From an uncultured Lachnospiraceae bacterium (GTDB taxonomy: Bacteria; Bacillota; Clostridia; Lachnospirales; Lachnospiraceae): a stretch of DNA of 22,119 nucleotides. The notes under the pieces were generated by a model, which worked only from the letters and a program-made list of their open reading frames with translations, was not told the DNA's origin and ran no database searches. Location of the stretch: positions 1-22,119 of the forward strand of contig CAKRWT010000040.1 of the NCBI GenBank assembly GCA_934418125.1, given 5' to 3'. Shown piece by piece: positions 1 through 8,405 of this stretch (positions within the stretch are counted from its first letter, which is position 1; each line of letters starts with the position of its first letter). The translations under genes were made by a program, and so were the position numbers.

Positions 1-32
1 TCAGCAAGCGGCAAACATTTACTTCTATCTTT

Positions 33-61
33 AGTATATACAGTATCTTTGAAATAATCAA
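33..61 (-). promoter_or_regulatory. Putative outward sigma-A promoter at left edge
   Basis: On the minus strand TTGATT (56-61) and TATACT (33-38) are separated by exactly 17 bases, a good housekeeping-type match. It lies just beyond the lysS stop and would drive a gene or RNA left of the window. What it transcribes is not visible. Confidence 0.45.
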
Positions 62-90
62 CCTATTTCTCAAGTTTAGAAATATTATTT

Positions 91-2052
91 CTAGTACAAC
101 TTCGCCCCTGCCGGAATGTGGTCATCCACCATCAGAAGATGCAGTTCTTCTTCCTCGGAATCCTTAAGATTATTGATTGCTGAAAGCAACATACCACAGG
201 ATTCAATTCCCATCATAGCCCTAGGCGGAAGATTGGTAATTGCAATCAGTGTCTTTCCAACCAGTTCTTCCGGCTCATAGAAAGCATGGATACCGGAGAG
301 AATTGTTCTGTCAACACCTGTGCCATCATCCAGTGTAAACTGTAACAGCTTCTTAGACTTCGGTACTGCAACACATTCCTTAACCTTTACTACTCTGAAA
401 TCAGATTTTGAGAAAGTATCAAAATCTACAGTCTCTTCAAACAGTGGCTCTATCTTTACATTTGAGAAATCAATTTTTTCTGCAACTTTGGTCGTAAGCT
501 GGTCGTAAGTTTCTGCTGTATTGCTCTTGGATGCTTTATTTTCCTTGCTTCCACTGTCCAATGACTTCATTGTCGGGAACAATAATACATCTCTGATTGC
601 CGGGCTGTTTGTCAGCAGCATAACCAGTCGGTCGATACCATATCCGATACCACCTGTCGGCGGCATACCGATTTCCAGTGCATTCATGAAGTCTTCATCG
701 GTTGTGTTGGCTTCTTCATCACCTGCTGCCAGGGCAGCTTCCTGTGCTTTGAAACGTTCTCTCTGGTCAATCGGGTCATTTAACTCGGAATAAGCGTTAC
801 ACATTTCTCTAGCTGTGATAAACAGTTCGAAACGCTCTACATAATCTGGCTTGTCCGGTTTTCTCTTTGTCAATGGAGAAATCTCTACCGGGTGGTCCAT
901 GACAAAGGTTGGCTGAATCAGGTGTTCTTCTACGAATTCTTCAAAGAACAGATTCAGAATATCACCTTTTGTATGACGTTCTTCATAATGAACCTCTTTT
1001 TCGTCTGCAATTTTTTTCGCAGCTTCAGTATCCGGGATTTCATCAAAATCAACACCGGTATATTTCTTAACGGCTTCCACCATAGTAATTCTTTCAAATG
1101 GCTTGCCTAAATCAATTTCTACATCGCCGTAAGGAATCCGTGTTTTGCCACATACTTCCTGGGCTACATGACGGAACATGTTCTCAGTCAAATCCATCAT
1201 GCCGTTGTAATCGGTATATGCCTGGTATAATTCCATCAGGGTAAATTCCGGATTGTGTCTGGTGTCCAGACCCTCGTTACGGAATACTCGTCCGATTTCG
1301 TAGACTCTTTCCATGCCACCTACAATCAGTCTTTTTAAATAAAGCTCTAAGGAAATACGGAGTTTTACATCTTCATCCAACGCATTATAGTGGGTTTCAA
1401 AAGGTCTTGCTGCTGCACCACCTGCGTTAGATACCAACATAGGTGTCTCTACCTCTAAGAAGCCCTGTCCGTCCAGATAACGTCTGATGGAGCTGATAAT
1501 CTTAGAACGGGCAACAAAGGTATTCTTAACCTCTTCGTTCATGATGAGGTCTGTATATCTCTGGCGGTAACGGATATCGGTATTTACCAGTCCGTGATAT
1601 TTCTCCGGCAGAATCTGTAAACTTTTGGACAGAAGTGTTACCTGTGCTGCATGGATGGAAATCTCGCCTGTCTTTGTCTTAAATACTTCACCTACGATAC
1701 CTACGATATCACCTACGTCGTATTTCTTGAAATCTGCGTAGGCTTCTTCTCCGATGTTATCTCTTGCCACGTAGGACTGGATATTTCCCTGTAAATCCTG
1801 TACGTTACAAAAGGAAGCTTTACCCATGATACGTTTGCTCATGATACGTCCTGCTATGGATACGCTCTTGCCTTCCAGTTCTTCAAAGTTATCTTTGATT
1901 TCCTGACTGTGGTGTGTTACGTCATATTTCGTAATCTGAAAAGGGTCTTTGCCGGCTTCCTGCAAAGCTGCCAGCTTTTCTCTTCTGACTTTTAATAACT
2001 GATTAATGTCCTGAACCTGCTGTCCATTTCCCTGATTCTGTATTTCTGCCAT
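91..2052 (-). CDS. lysS: Lysyl-tRNA synthetase, class II, with C-terminal tRNA-binding domain
   Basis: Charges tRNA-Lys with lysine using ATP, in the cytoplasm. The 653-residue protein has an N-terminal OB-fold anticodon-binding domain (about residues 62-145), then the class II catalytic core with motif 2 around residues 255-276 (RVFRNEG followed by HNPEF) and motif 3 around 467-480 ([14 protein letters not shown]). Residues about 544-653 form an additional EMAP/Trbp111-like tRNA-binding domain (DFRVVKVKE near its start, [11 protein letters not shown] near its end), joined by a charged, lysine- and serine-rich linker. Typical bacterial LysS is about 490-505 residues, so the length is explained by this extra domain, which is in frame with no sign of disruption. 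It is the last gene of the dusB-greA-lysS group and starts 57 bases after the greA stop. The start ATG is preceded by AAAGGTATGAAG. Confidence 0.97.
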   Translation of the reverse strand: MAEIQNQGNGQQVQDINQLLKVRREKLAALQEAGKDPFQITKYDVTHHSQEIKDNFEELEGKSVSIAGRIMSKRIMGKASFCNVQDLQGNIQSYVARDNIGEEAYADFKKYDVGDIVGIVGEVFKTKTGEISIHAAQVTLLSKSLQILPEKYHGLVNTDIRYRQRYTDLIMNEEVKNTFVARSKIISSIRRYLDGQGFLEVETPMLVSNAGGAAARPFETHYNALDEDVKLRISLELYLKRLIVGGMERVYEIGRVFRNEGLDTRHNPEFTLMELYQAYTDYNGMMDLTENMFRHVAQEVCGKTRIPYGDVEIDLGKPFERITMVEAVKKYTGVDFDEIPDTEAAKKIADEKEVHYEERHTKGDILNLFFEEFVEEHLIQPTFVMDHPVEISPLTKRKPDKPDYVERFELFITAREMCNAYSELNDPIDQRERFKAQEAALAAGDEEANTTDEDFMNALEIGMPPTGGIGYGIDRLVMLLTNSPAIRDVLLFPTMKSLDSGSKENKASKSNTAETYDQLTTKVAEKIDFSNVKIEPLFEETVDFDTFSKSDFRVVKVKECVAVPKSKKLLQFTLDDGTGVDRTILSGIHAFYEPEELVGKTLIAITNLPPRAMMGIESCGMLLSAINNLKDSEEEELHLLMVDDHIPAGAKLY

Positions 2053-2109
2053 GATACTTCATACCTTTCTGTCTGCGTTGCTTTGTCTTATCACAAAGCG
2101 GTCTCTTTC

Positions 2110-2592
2110 TTAATTAGACCTCTGAATCTCTAATACTTTATACTGGAATACACCAGCCTGTGTTTCTACGTCTACCACATCGCCGACCTTGCAGCCAATC
2201 AGTGCTTTTCCTACAGGAGATTCATTGGAAATCTTGCCTTTTAAGCTGTTTGCCTCTGTGGAACCAACGATTTTATATTCCATTTCTTCGTTATACTCAA
2301 CATCCAGAATTTTAACCTGACATCCGATATTGATTTTGTCCAAATCAACTTCATCTTCTACGACAACTTCTGCATTTTTTAAGATTTTCTCTAACTCTTC
2401 AATTCTTGCTTCAATGTCACGCTGCTCATCTTTGGCTGCATCATACTCAGCATTCTCGGACAAGTCCCCCTGCTCTCTTGCTTCTTTGATTTTCTGGGCA
2501 ACTTCTTTACGTTTCACAACTTTTAAGTCATGTAACTCTTCCTCATATTTTCTAAGTCCTTCATAGGTTAAGATATTTTTCTTCTCCTGCAT
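2110..2592 (-). CDS. greA: Transcription elongation factor GreA
   Basis: Binds RNA polymerase in the secondary channel and stimulates cleavage of backtracked transcripts, rescuing stalled elongation complexes. At 160 residues it has the family's usual length. The N-terminal coiled coil (about residues 8-78) carries the conserved tip region with [16 protein letters not shown]. The C-terminal FKBP-like domain includes [19 protein letters not shown] purine-rich AAAGGG ribosome site precedes the ATG. It sits between an unknown gene and lysS; greA next to lysS and downstream of a dus gene is a common Firmicutes arrangement, which supports co-transcription with lysS. Confidence 0.97.
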   Translation of the reverse strand: MQEKKNILTYEGLRKYEEELHDLKVVKRKEVAQKIKEAREQGDLSENAEYDAAKDEQRDIEARIEELEKILKNAEVVVEDEVDLDKINIGCQVKILDVEYNEEMEYKIVGSTEANSLKGKISNESPVGKALIGCKVGDVVDVETQAGVFQYKVLEIQRSN

Positions 2593-2637
2593 GGTATTCG
2601 CCCTTTCTATATAATAGATTGTTATATTATTTGCCTA

Positions 2638-3372
2638 TTAAACTAATTTATCATACCTATTTTTTACCATAGTGTCAAGGTATTTCAGCGAGGAACGATA
2701 CAGATTGTCCCCCCGGTAATCCAGTAATAATCCGGTTCTACGCAATTGATTGTCCTTCCCGGTATCCGTCTTCCGTTCCTGTCCATAGCTTTGCATCTCT
2801 ACAAGGAGTCCATACTCGTAATAATATTCTTCTAAGAATTCGTCCAGTTCCTCCCGGATATCTACACCCGGAATGGGTTCATACCAGATAATACACTGGT
2901 TGATTCTGGACAGATAGGGCTGCAACAATTCCCAGGTCATTTCCATCTGCCAGTCAGCATCTTTTGCTTCGCCAAGCCATACAATGGCTCTGTCCGGACG
3001 TTTCCGGTATCCAGCTGCCTGCCCGGCAAGCTGTAATGCTGTCATCTGTTGTATGGTGTCCAGGCGGGGACGCCATCTTTTTTCCATCTCTTGAGGAAAG
3101 TATTTTTTCAGTGCCGGTGCCAGAAAGGTATCCGTCATTCCTTCTGCCTCATAGAGTACATTTTCCATGGCTTCGCATAGTACCTGTGGTTTCCAGTTTT
3201 TCTTTCTGTAATAAAAAGTGGGCACGGGACATGCCAGGATACTTAGTCCATCCGTCTCTGCCATCTCTTTTCCCTGCAGCTTTACTTCCTGCCACCAGTG
3301 TTTCTTTGCGGTGCAGAGAATTCCCTCCTGCTCTTTCATCGGAAAGTAGTAGATGATGGTTTCCTGCCTCAT
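2638..3372 (-). CDS. Uncharacterised 244-residue protein between dusB and greA
   Basis: I do not recognise this family. The protein is soluble-looking, with no signal peptide or membrane segment. It is rich in Trp and Tyr (for example IIYYFPM near the start, KHWWQEV, FYYRKKNW, EEYYYEYG) and has acidic patches in the second half (ELDEFLEEYY). The C-terminus has a basic, aromatic tail (LLLDYRGDNLYRSSL). A GTG six bases upstream would extend it by two residues, but GGAG at 3378-3381 overlaps that GTG and lies five bases before the ATG at 3370-3372, so I chose the ATG. It lies 90 bases after dusB and 45 before greA, all on one strand, so it is probably in the same operon. The context hints at translation or RNA-related work, but no function can be assigned. 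Confidence 0.8.
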   Translation of the reverse strand: MRQETIIYYFPMKEQEGILCTAKKHWWQEVKLQGKEMAETDGLSILACPVPTFYYRKKNWKPQVLCEAMENVLYEAEGMTDTFLAPALKKYFPQEMEKRWRPRLDTIQQMTALQLAGQAAGYRKRPDRAIVWLGEAKDADWQMEMTWELLQPYLSRINQCIIWYEPIPGVDIREELDEFLEEYYYEYGLLVEMQSYGQERKTDTGKDNQLRRTGLLLDYRGDNLYRSSLKYLDTMVKNRYDKLV

Positions 3373-3462
3373 ACACACTCCTGTTTTGCTGCAACACTGG
3401 AGATTCTATTCTCTCCCTCTATGAAACACTATATGTGATATATGCCTTTGCTATGTCTGTCC

Positions 3463-4434
3463 TTACATGGATTCCACCAGCCGGTTCAATTCTTCAAAGC
3501 TTTCTACCAGGTTCACACTTTGGCGCAGTCTTGCGGAATTGGGATACCCTGCCGTGTACCAGGAAACGTGCTTGCGCATTTCCCGGATACCGGTATACTC
3601 TCCCTTGCAGGCGAGCTGAAGCTTCGCATGATACAAAATAGTCTGTTTTACTTCTTCCAGAGTTGGCTTGGAAACGTTCTCTCCCACTTCTAAATAGCGC
3701 AGCACTTGATGAAATATCCATGGGTTTCCTCTGGCTGCCCTGCCTATCATAATACCGTCACATCCGGTCTGCTGGAAAAGCTGCTCCGCTTTCCGTCCGT
3801 CTGTCACATCCCCATTTCCGATAACGGGAATGGATACGGCCTCTTTAACCCTGGCAATGATTTCCCAGTCTGCCTCTCCTGCGTAATACTGTTCCCTGGT
3901 TCTTCCGTGGACTGCCACGGCACTGGCACCTGCTGCCTCTGCTATCCTGGCTATCTCCACAGCATTTACATGGTCGTCATCGAAGCCTTTCCTGATTTTT
4001 ACCGTAACCGGTTTGTGAATCGCCTTTACGGTAGCGGATACAATCTCTTCTACCAGCTTTGGCTGTTTCATGAGCGCGGAGCCTTCCCCATTTCCCACGA
4101 CTTTCGGCACCGGGCAGCCCATATTGATATCCAATATGGCAAAAGGTCTCTCTTCGATTCTCTTTGCCATTTCACTGATGATTTTGGGGTCTGAACCAAA
4201 TAGCTGCAAGGAAGCAGGTCCCTCCTCCGGATGAATTTCTAACAGGCTTTCGGTATTTTTATTTCTATACATAATTGCCTTGGCACTGACCATTTCCATA
4301 CCGGTCAGCCCTGCTCCCTGTCTGCTGCATAACAGACGAAATGGCAGGTCGGATACACCTGCCATAGGAGCCAGCATAATATTGTTTTCCAGTGTGACAT
4401 TTCCAATTGTCAGCTTTTTTACAAATTCACTCAT
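3463..4434 (-). CDS. dusB: tRNA-dihydrouridine synthase
   Basis: FMN-dependent, NADPH-using reductase that converts uridine to dihydrouridine in the tRNA D-loop. The 323-residue protein has the Dus TIM barrel followed by a helical tRNA-binding region. Visible motifs are LAPMAGVSDLPFR (about 21-33), the catalytic cysteine Cys107 in NMGCPVPKV, VKIRKGFD (about 145-152), AVHGRTREQYYAG and the FMN phosphate-binding stretch DGIMIGRAARGNPW. Its ATG overlaps the TGA of the upstream 116-residue gene (ATGA, 4431-4434), which implies translational coupling. Assignment to the DusB subgroup rests on the motifs and on the dusB-greA-lysS context and is less certain than the Dus family call. Confidence 0.95.
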   Translation of the reverse strand: MSEFVKKLTIGNVTLENNIMLAPMAGVSDLPFRLLCSRQGAGLTGMEMVSAKAIMYRNKNTESLLEIHPEEGPASLQLFGSDPKIISEMAKRIEERPFAILDINMGCPVPKVVGNGEGSALMKQPKLVEEIVSATVKAIHKPVTVKIRKGFDDDHVNAVEIARIAEAAGASAVAVHGRTREQYYAGEADWEIIARVKEAVSIPVIGNGDVTDGRKAEQLFQQTGCDGIMIGRAARGNPWIFHQVLRYLEVGENVSKPTLEEVKQTILYHAKLQLACKGEYTGIREMRKHVSWYTAGYPNSARLRQSVNLVESFEELNRLVESM

Positions 4435-4781
4435 TCTTCCTCTAACTCATCTAATACATTTTCATGCAAAATAAATACCCGGTAATACAATTGCAGGGAT
4501 TCCAGCATTTCCTGGCGGTTCCTGCGGATTTCCCTTACCAGGAGCCCGCTGCTGATTTCATCGTACAACAAATCGTCTTCTTCCGCGTTGGTTTCCAGGC
4601 TGATGCTGCCATCTTCCTCAAACACGATAGTAAAGATACCGCCCACCTCTTCCGTAAACAGAACACAGATAACATGCAGTTCTTCTTTGATGGATTCGGG
4701 AATCGCCGCAAACTTTTCATTAAAATAATATTTCTGCTCGTAGGCATTTGCCCCACACAGAACCATTCTTTTCTCTTCCAT
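4431..4781 (-). CDS. Small conserved-looking acidic protein, 116 residues, function unknown
   Basis: No assigned function. It is a small, acidic cytoplasmic protein with no signal peptide or membrane helix. The central part looks like alternating strands (ELHVICVLFTEEVGGIFTIVFEEDGSISLE), followed by a predicted long helix (EIRRNRQEMLESLQLYYRVFIL) and an acidic tail. It resembles short DUF-type proteins found in the same position in Lachnospiraceae genomes, but I cannot name the family with certainty. AGAGG lies seven bases before the ATG. It starts 15 bases after birA and overlaps dusB by four bases, so it is certainly read on the same message and probably translated coupled to dusB. Confidence 0.85.
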   Translation of the reverse strand: MEEKRMVLCGANAYEQKYYFNEKFAAIPESIKEELHVICVLFTEEVGGIFTIVFEEDGSISLETNAEEDDLLYDEISSGLLVREIRRNRQEMLESLQLYYRVFILHENVLDELEEE

Positions 4782-4796
4782 AGTTACCTCTTATGC

Positions 4797-5804
4797 TTAT
4801 ACATAGCCGTACAGTCCACGCACGGAAACTTCCCCTGCATAGACGTTGATGGTCTCGCCATTTTCTTTTTCCACCAGAAGCTCTCCCACCGCATTGATGC
4901 CTCTGGAGATACCGGTATATTCGCCTGCCGGGTCTAAAACACGCACCTGCGCCCCTACATTAATCAGGTGTTTTTCGTAGGAATCCATCAGTACGGACAA
5001 ATCAAGCGTTTCTTCAAATTTCTCATAATTTACCTCGAACCGGGCTAGCATCCGCTCTGTCAGCGCGGCTCTGTTTATCAGATGTCCGGCTTCCATCCGA
5101 AGGGATGTGGCGGTTGGTCTGAGTTCCTCGGGGAAATCCTCCGGGCTGCCATAATTCACATTCGTTCCCACACCGATTACCACATACTGAATCTCGTCCA
5201 TCTCCGGGGTGGTACTCATTTCCGTAAGCATACCGACTACCTTTTTCTTATGGACAACGATATCGTTTGGCCACTTGATATCTGCTTTCAGACCAGTTAT
5301 CTCTTCGATGGCTTCTGCCACACTCAGAGCCATAACCAGTGTCAGCATGGAGGCCTTGTCTGGGGAAAAATCTGGTTTTAGCAGAATGGTAAAATAAGTA
5401 TTTGCCCCTGCCGGTGACTGCCAGGTTCTTCCTCTCCGTCCTTTTCCAGCAGTCTGCATATTGGCAACGGTGGTAGTACCATGTGGCTCCCCTTCTTCTG
5501 CCAGCCTTTTAGCATCGGTATTGGTGGAACCGGTACTCTCTAAGTAATAGAGTTTCCTGCCTGCCCATTTGGTATGCAGGCGGCTTGCTATCTCACTCTT
5601 GGACAGAATATCTTTTGGTGTTTCCACCAGTCGATAACCTTTTCTGGGAACAGACTCAATCTCGTAGCCTTCTTCTTTCAATTGGTTAATTACTTTCCAA
5701 ACAGCTGTTCTGGATACCCCAAACTGGTCACATAACTGCTGTCCGGACACATAATCTTTGCTATTGCGAAGCAGTGTTAAAATATCTGACTTATCTGTTT
5801 TCAT
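4797..5804 (-). CDS. birA: Bifunctional biotin ligase and biotin operon repressor
   Basis: Makes biotinyl-5'-AMP and transfers biotin to carboxylase carrier proteins; with its DNA-binding domain it probably also represses biotin genes when ligand-bound. The 335-residue protein has an N-terminal winged helix-turn-helix (about 1-62, with SGQQLCDQFGVSRTAVWK), the ligase core with GKGRRGRTW at 120-128 (the biotinoyl-AMP loop) and KWPNDI at 177-182 (the catalytic-lysine region), and a C-terminal SH3-like domain from about residue 280. This is the full-length, regulatory class. It follows argF by 50 bases and precedes the 116-residue gene by 15. No biotin synthesis gene lies in the window, so its DNA targets would be elsewhere. 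Confidence 0.96.
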   Translation of the reverse strand: MKTDKSDILTLLRNSKDYVSGQQLCDQFGVSRTAVWKVINQLKEEGYEIESVPRKGYRLVETPKDILSKSEIASRLHTKWAGRKLYYLESTGSTNTDAKRLAEEGEPHGTTTVANMQTAGKGRRGRTWQSPAGANTYFTILLKPDFSPDKASMLTLVMALSVAEAIEEITGLKADIKWPNDIVVHKKKVVGMLTEMSTTPEMDEIQYVVIGVGTNVNYGSPEDFPEELRPTATSLRMEAGHLINRAALTERMLARFEVNYEKFEETLDLSVLMDSYEKHLINVGAQVRVLDPAGEYTGISRGINAVGELLVEKENGETINVYAGEVSVRGLYGYV

Positions 5805-5854
5805 CTCTTACTCAATCCGTTTTCCAAAACATGTTTTTCTGTTTGCACATGTTC

Positions 5855-6853
5855 TTACAACGTATACTCTCCTAATGTTACTGCCATCACTGCCTTGATG
5901 GTATGCATACGGTTCTCTGCCTCATCGAAAACGATGGACTGTGGGGACTCAAATACCTCATCTGTTACTTCCATCTCATCGATGCCGTATTTATCATGGA
6001 TTTCTTTGCCAATCTTAGTTTTTAAGTCATGGAAAGCTGGCAGACAATGCATGAAGACAGCATCTTTTCCGGCATATTCCATAACGGTTTTATTTACCTG
6101 ATAAGGCATCAGGTCATGGAGGCGTTCTTTCCAGACAGCATCCGGCTCTCCCATGGATACCCATACGTCTGTGTAGATGACATCTGCCCCTGTGGTACCG
6201 GCTTTGACGTCTTCTGTTAAGGTAATGCTTCCACCGGTCTGTGCTGCAATCTCCTCACAAGTCTTTACCAGCTCCTCTGTCGGGAAGTAAGCTTTTGTTG
6301 TGCAGGCAGTAAAATGCATGCCCATCTTGGCACAGGCTACCATCAGGGAATTTCCCATGTTATAACGCGCATCGCCCATATACGTTAATTTAATTCCTTT
6401 CAGATGTCCGAAATGTTCCCGGATAGTGAGCAGGTCTGCTAACATCTGGGTTGGGTGGAATTCATTGGTCAGTCCATTCCAGACCGGTACACCGGCATAT
6501 TTGGCAAGTTCTTCTACGATTTCCTGCTCAAAGCCACGATACTCGATTCCTTCATACATACGTCCCAGCACTCTTGCAGTATCGGCAATACTTTCCTTCT
6601 TGCCTATCTGGGAACCGGTGGGGTCTAAGTAAGTCGTTCCCATTCCCAGATCATGAGCAGCTACCTCAAAGGAACAACGGGTTCTGGTACTGGTTTTTTC
6701 AAAAATAAGTGCCACATTCTTGCCCCTGTGTATGTCCACAAGAATTCCTTGCTTCTTTTTCTCCTTTAAATCTGCTGCCACCTCCAGCATATATGTAATT
6801 TCTTCCGGTGTAAAATCCAGCAGTTTTAAAAAGTTACGTCCTGTTAAGTTCAT
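5855..6853 (-). CDS. argF: Ornithine carbamoyltransferase
   Basis: Condenses ornithine with carbamoyl phosphate to citrulline in arginine biosynthesis, or runs the reverse reaction in arginine deiminase catabolism. The 332-residue protein carries the carbamoyl-phosphate site STRTRCSFE (55-63), HPTQ (133-136), DVWVSMGE in the ornithine loop region, and HCLP at 269-272. All key residues are present. Length and C-terminus ([20 protein letters not shown]) match the long OTCase subgroup that holds both enterobacterial ArgF/ArgI and ArcB, so anabolic and catabolic roles cannot be separated by sequence. No other arginine gene is adjacent. AAAGGAG precedes the ATG. It is probably the first gene of the argF-to-lysS transcript, because a terminator lies just upstream. 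Confidence 0.96.
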   Translation of the reverse strand: MNLTGRNFLKLLDFTPEEITYMLEVAADLKEKKKQGILVDIHRGKNVALIFEKTSTRTRCSFEVAAHDLGMGTTYLDPTGSQIGKKESIADTARVLGRMYEGIEYRGFEQEIVEELAKYAGVPVWNGLTNEFHPTQMLADLLTIREHFGHLKGIKLTYMGDARYNMGNSLMVACAKMGMHFTACTTKAYFPTEELVKTCEEIAAQTGGSITLTEDVKAGTTGADVIYTDVWVSMGEPDAVWKERLHDLMPYQVNKTVMEYAGKDAVFMHCLPAFHDLKTKIGKEIHDKYGIDEMEVTDEVFESPQSIVFDEAENRMHTIKAVMAVTLGEYTL

Positions 6854-6881
6854 GGCTTTTCTCCTTTATCAACACTTTTTC

Positions 6882-6910
6882 ATAATAAGCAAGAAAAACC
6901 AGCCTGTTGA
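6882..6910 (-). promoter_or_regulatory. Possible argF promoter
   Basis: TCAACA (6905-6910) and TATTAT (6882-6887) are 17 bases apart on the minus strand and about 28 bases upstream of the argF ATG. The -35 is a modest match and lies inside the terminator of the SPFH gene, so this call is tentative. A promoter is expected here because that terminator isolates argF. Confidence 0.4.
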
Positions 6911-6936
6911 AAAGCTATTTTCAAAAAGCTGGTTTT
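6894..6936 (-). terminator. Rho-independent terminator after the nfeD-SPFH pair
   Basis: On the minus strand AAAACCAGC (from 6936 to 6928) pairs with GCTGGTTTT (6903 to 6895), enclosing a second stem TTGAAAA/TTTTCAA with a four-base loop. A T-tract (the complement of 6894-6898) follows. It begins about 30 bases after the SPFH stop. With A-rich and T-rich flanks it might work in both directions. Confidence 0.88.
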
Positions 6937-6965
6937 ATCATTCACGCACACTTTACATGCACATT

Positions 6966-7886
6966 TTATTTCATAACTTCCTTCAAAGAGGTAGCAAGTC
7001 CTGCAATACCCTGAATCTCGGAAGGAATAATAATCTTAGTTGACTGACCGTCTGCAGCTTTCTCAAATGCTTCTAAGCTCTTCAATCTTAATACGGCCTC
7101 ATCGGCACCAGCTTCACGAATCATCTTAATACCATCTGCAGTAGCCTGCTGCACTTTCAGAATTGCCTCTGCTTCACCTTCTGCCTCGCGAATCATTTTC
7201 TCTTTCTCAGCTTCTGCACGAAGGATGGCTGACTGCTTCTCAGCTTCAGCTTCCAGGATTGCGGATTCTTTCTTACCTTCTGCTACCAGGACAGTAGACT
7301 TCTTCTCACCTTCTGCACGAAGAATAGCTTCACGACGTTCACGCTCTGCCTTCATCTGTTTCTCCATGGCATCCTGAATGGCTGCCGGCGGGATAATGTT
7401 CTTAAGTTCTACACGGTTTACTTTAATACCCCATGGGTCTGTTGCAATATCCAGGGATGCTCTCATCTTAGTATTGATGACCTCTCTGGAAGTCAGTGTC
7501 TGGTCTAATTCCATCTCACCGATGATATTACGAAGGGTCGTTGCTGTTAAGTTCTCGATTGCCATAATCGGATTCTCCACACCGTATGCAAAAAGCTTCG
7601 GGTCTGTAATCTGGAAGAATACGACGGTATCAATTCTCATGGTTACGTTATCCTTTGTGATAACCGGCTGTGGTGCGAAATCAACAACCTGCTCTTTTAA
7701 GATAACTCTCTTGGCTACCTTATCGATAAAAGGCACCTTGAGATGAAGACCTACAGACCAAGTCTGCTGGTAAGCACCCAGCCTCTCTACAACGTATGCA
7801 TGTGCCTGTGGTACAATCTTGATACAGGATGCCAAAATAATTACCGCAATGATAAGAATAACTACTAACGCTACAAGTCCACCCAT
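6966..7886 (-). CDS. SPFH/Band 7 membrane-scaffold protein, stomatin/QmcA-like
   Basis: Member of the stomatin/prohibitin/flotillin superfamily that forms oligomeric membrane assemblies and influences membrane microdomains or membrane proteases. The 306-residue protein has one N-terminal membrane segment (about residues 4-22), followed by the Band 7 domain (opening with IVPQAHAYVVERLG) and a long helical region with repeated AEGEKKS/AEAEKQS-type units (about 195-250), predicted to be coiled coil. A short C-terminal tail follows. It starts three bases after the upstream nfeD-like gene, a pairing common for bacterial stomatin homologues and good evidence that the two products act together. A strong terminator follows the stop. 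The exact partner protease or substrate cannot be read from the sequence. Confidence 0.95.
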   Translation of the reverse strand: MGGLVALVVILIIAVIILASCIKIVPQAHAYVVERLGAYQQTWSVGLHLKVPFIDKVAKRVILKEQVVDFAPQPVITKDNVTMRIDTVVFFQITDPKLFAYGVENPIMAIENLTATTLRNIIGEMELDQTLTSREVINTKMRASLDIATDPWGIKVNRVELKNIIPPAAIQDAMEKQMKAERERREAILRAEGEKKSTVLVAEGKKESAILEAEAEKQSAILRAEAEKEKMIREAEGEAEAILKVQQATADGIKMIREAGADEAVLRLKSLEAFEKAADGQSTKIIIPSEIQGIAGLATSLKEVMK

Positions 7887-7889
7887 TTT

Positions 7890-8339
7890 TTAATCCTCTT
7901 TTCTCTCTTCTACAATTAATTTTACACCGTTAATTGCAAGTACGGTTGCTACTGTGCCTACCGGCAGTTTCATGTTATCATCCCTGGTTCTTGCGGACCA
8001 TTCCATGCCACCGATGCTGACCTGCCCGATTCCCTGCAGGTTATCAATTTCACTGATAACAATCGCCTGACGACCTACCAGGCTCTCCGCATTGGTCCGT
8101 ACCCTGTCTTTGTTAAAATATTTTACCGCAATTGGCCTGGTAAAATACAGCAATACTGCCGAAACCACCAGAAAGACGATGACCTGTATGGAAACCGGCA
8201 CATTAAAGATGGATAATATGGTCGCTACCAAAGCTCCGCCTGCAAACCAAATCGTAGTGAGTCCCATTGTTAAGAGTTCTATGATAATCAGTACGACTAA
8301 AATAATCAGCCACAATACCGTCATGTTTATATTCAGCAT
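7890..8339 (-). CDS. NfeD-like membrane protein, short form
   Basis: Partner protein of SPFH/stomatin scaffolds. At 149 residues it is the short form that lacks the N-terminal ClpP-like protease domain. Three hydrophobic segments (about residues 7-25, 29-45 and 51-66) are followed by a soluble C-terminal OB-fold domain (about 85-145) containing LVGRQAIVISEI, GIGQVSIGGMEWSA and PVGTVATVLAINGVKLIVE. It is the first gene of a two-gene unit with the SPFH gene three bases downstream. The ATG is preceded by AAAGGGG. The role is inferred from family and gene pairing. Confidence 0.93.
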   Translation of the reverse strand: MLNINMTVLWLIILVVLIIIELLTMGLTTIWFAGGALVATILSIFNVPVSIQVIVFLVVSAVLLYFTRPIAVKYFNKDRVRTNAESLVGRQAIVISEIDNLQGIGQVSIGGMEWSARTRDDNMKLPVGTVATVLAINGVKLIVEERKED

Positions 8340-8369
8340 AAGACTTCACCCCTTTCATAGCACTCTCTC

Positions 8370-8398
8370 ATTTTACTATATTCCCCAGGAACTAGCAA
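8370..8398 (-). promoter_or_regulatory. Promoter for the nfeD-SPFH unit
   Basis: TTGCTA (8393-8398) and TAAAAT (8370-8375) lie 17 bases apart on the minus strand, ending 30 bases upstream of the nfeD ATG. An alternative -10, TATAGT, sits inside the spacer but lacks a properly spaced -35. Confidence 0.6.
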
Positions 8399-8405
8399 GC
8401 GAATT

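Noticed and set aside
2080..2099. Hairpin GCTTTGT/ACAAAGC between greA and lysS
   Set aside because: Only seven base pairs, followed by A-rich rather than T-rich sequence on the minus strand, so not a terminator. No evidence that it controls lysS.
6854..6893. Possible ARG box upstream of argF
   Set aside because: TATGAA and a nearby AT-rich tract loosely recall the ArgR site, but the symmetrical second half is missing, so I do not call an operator.
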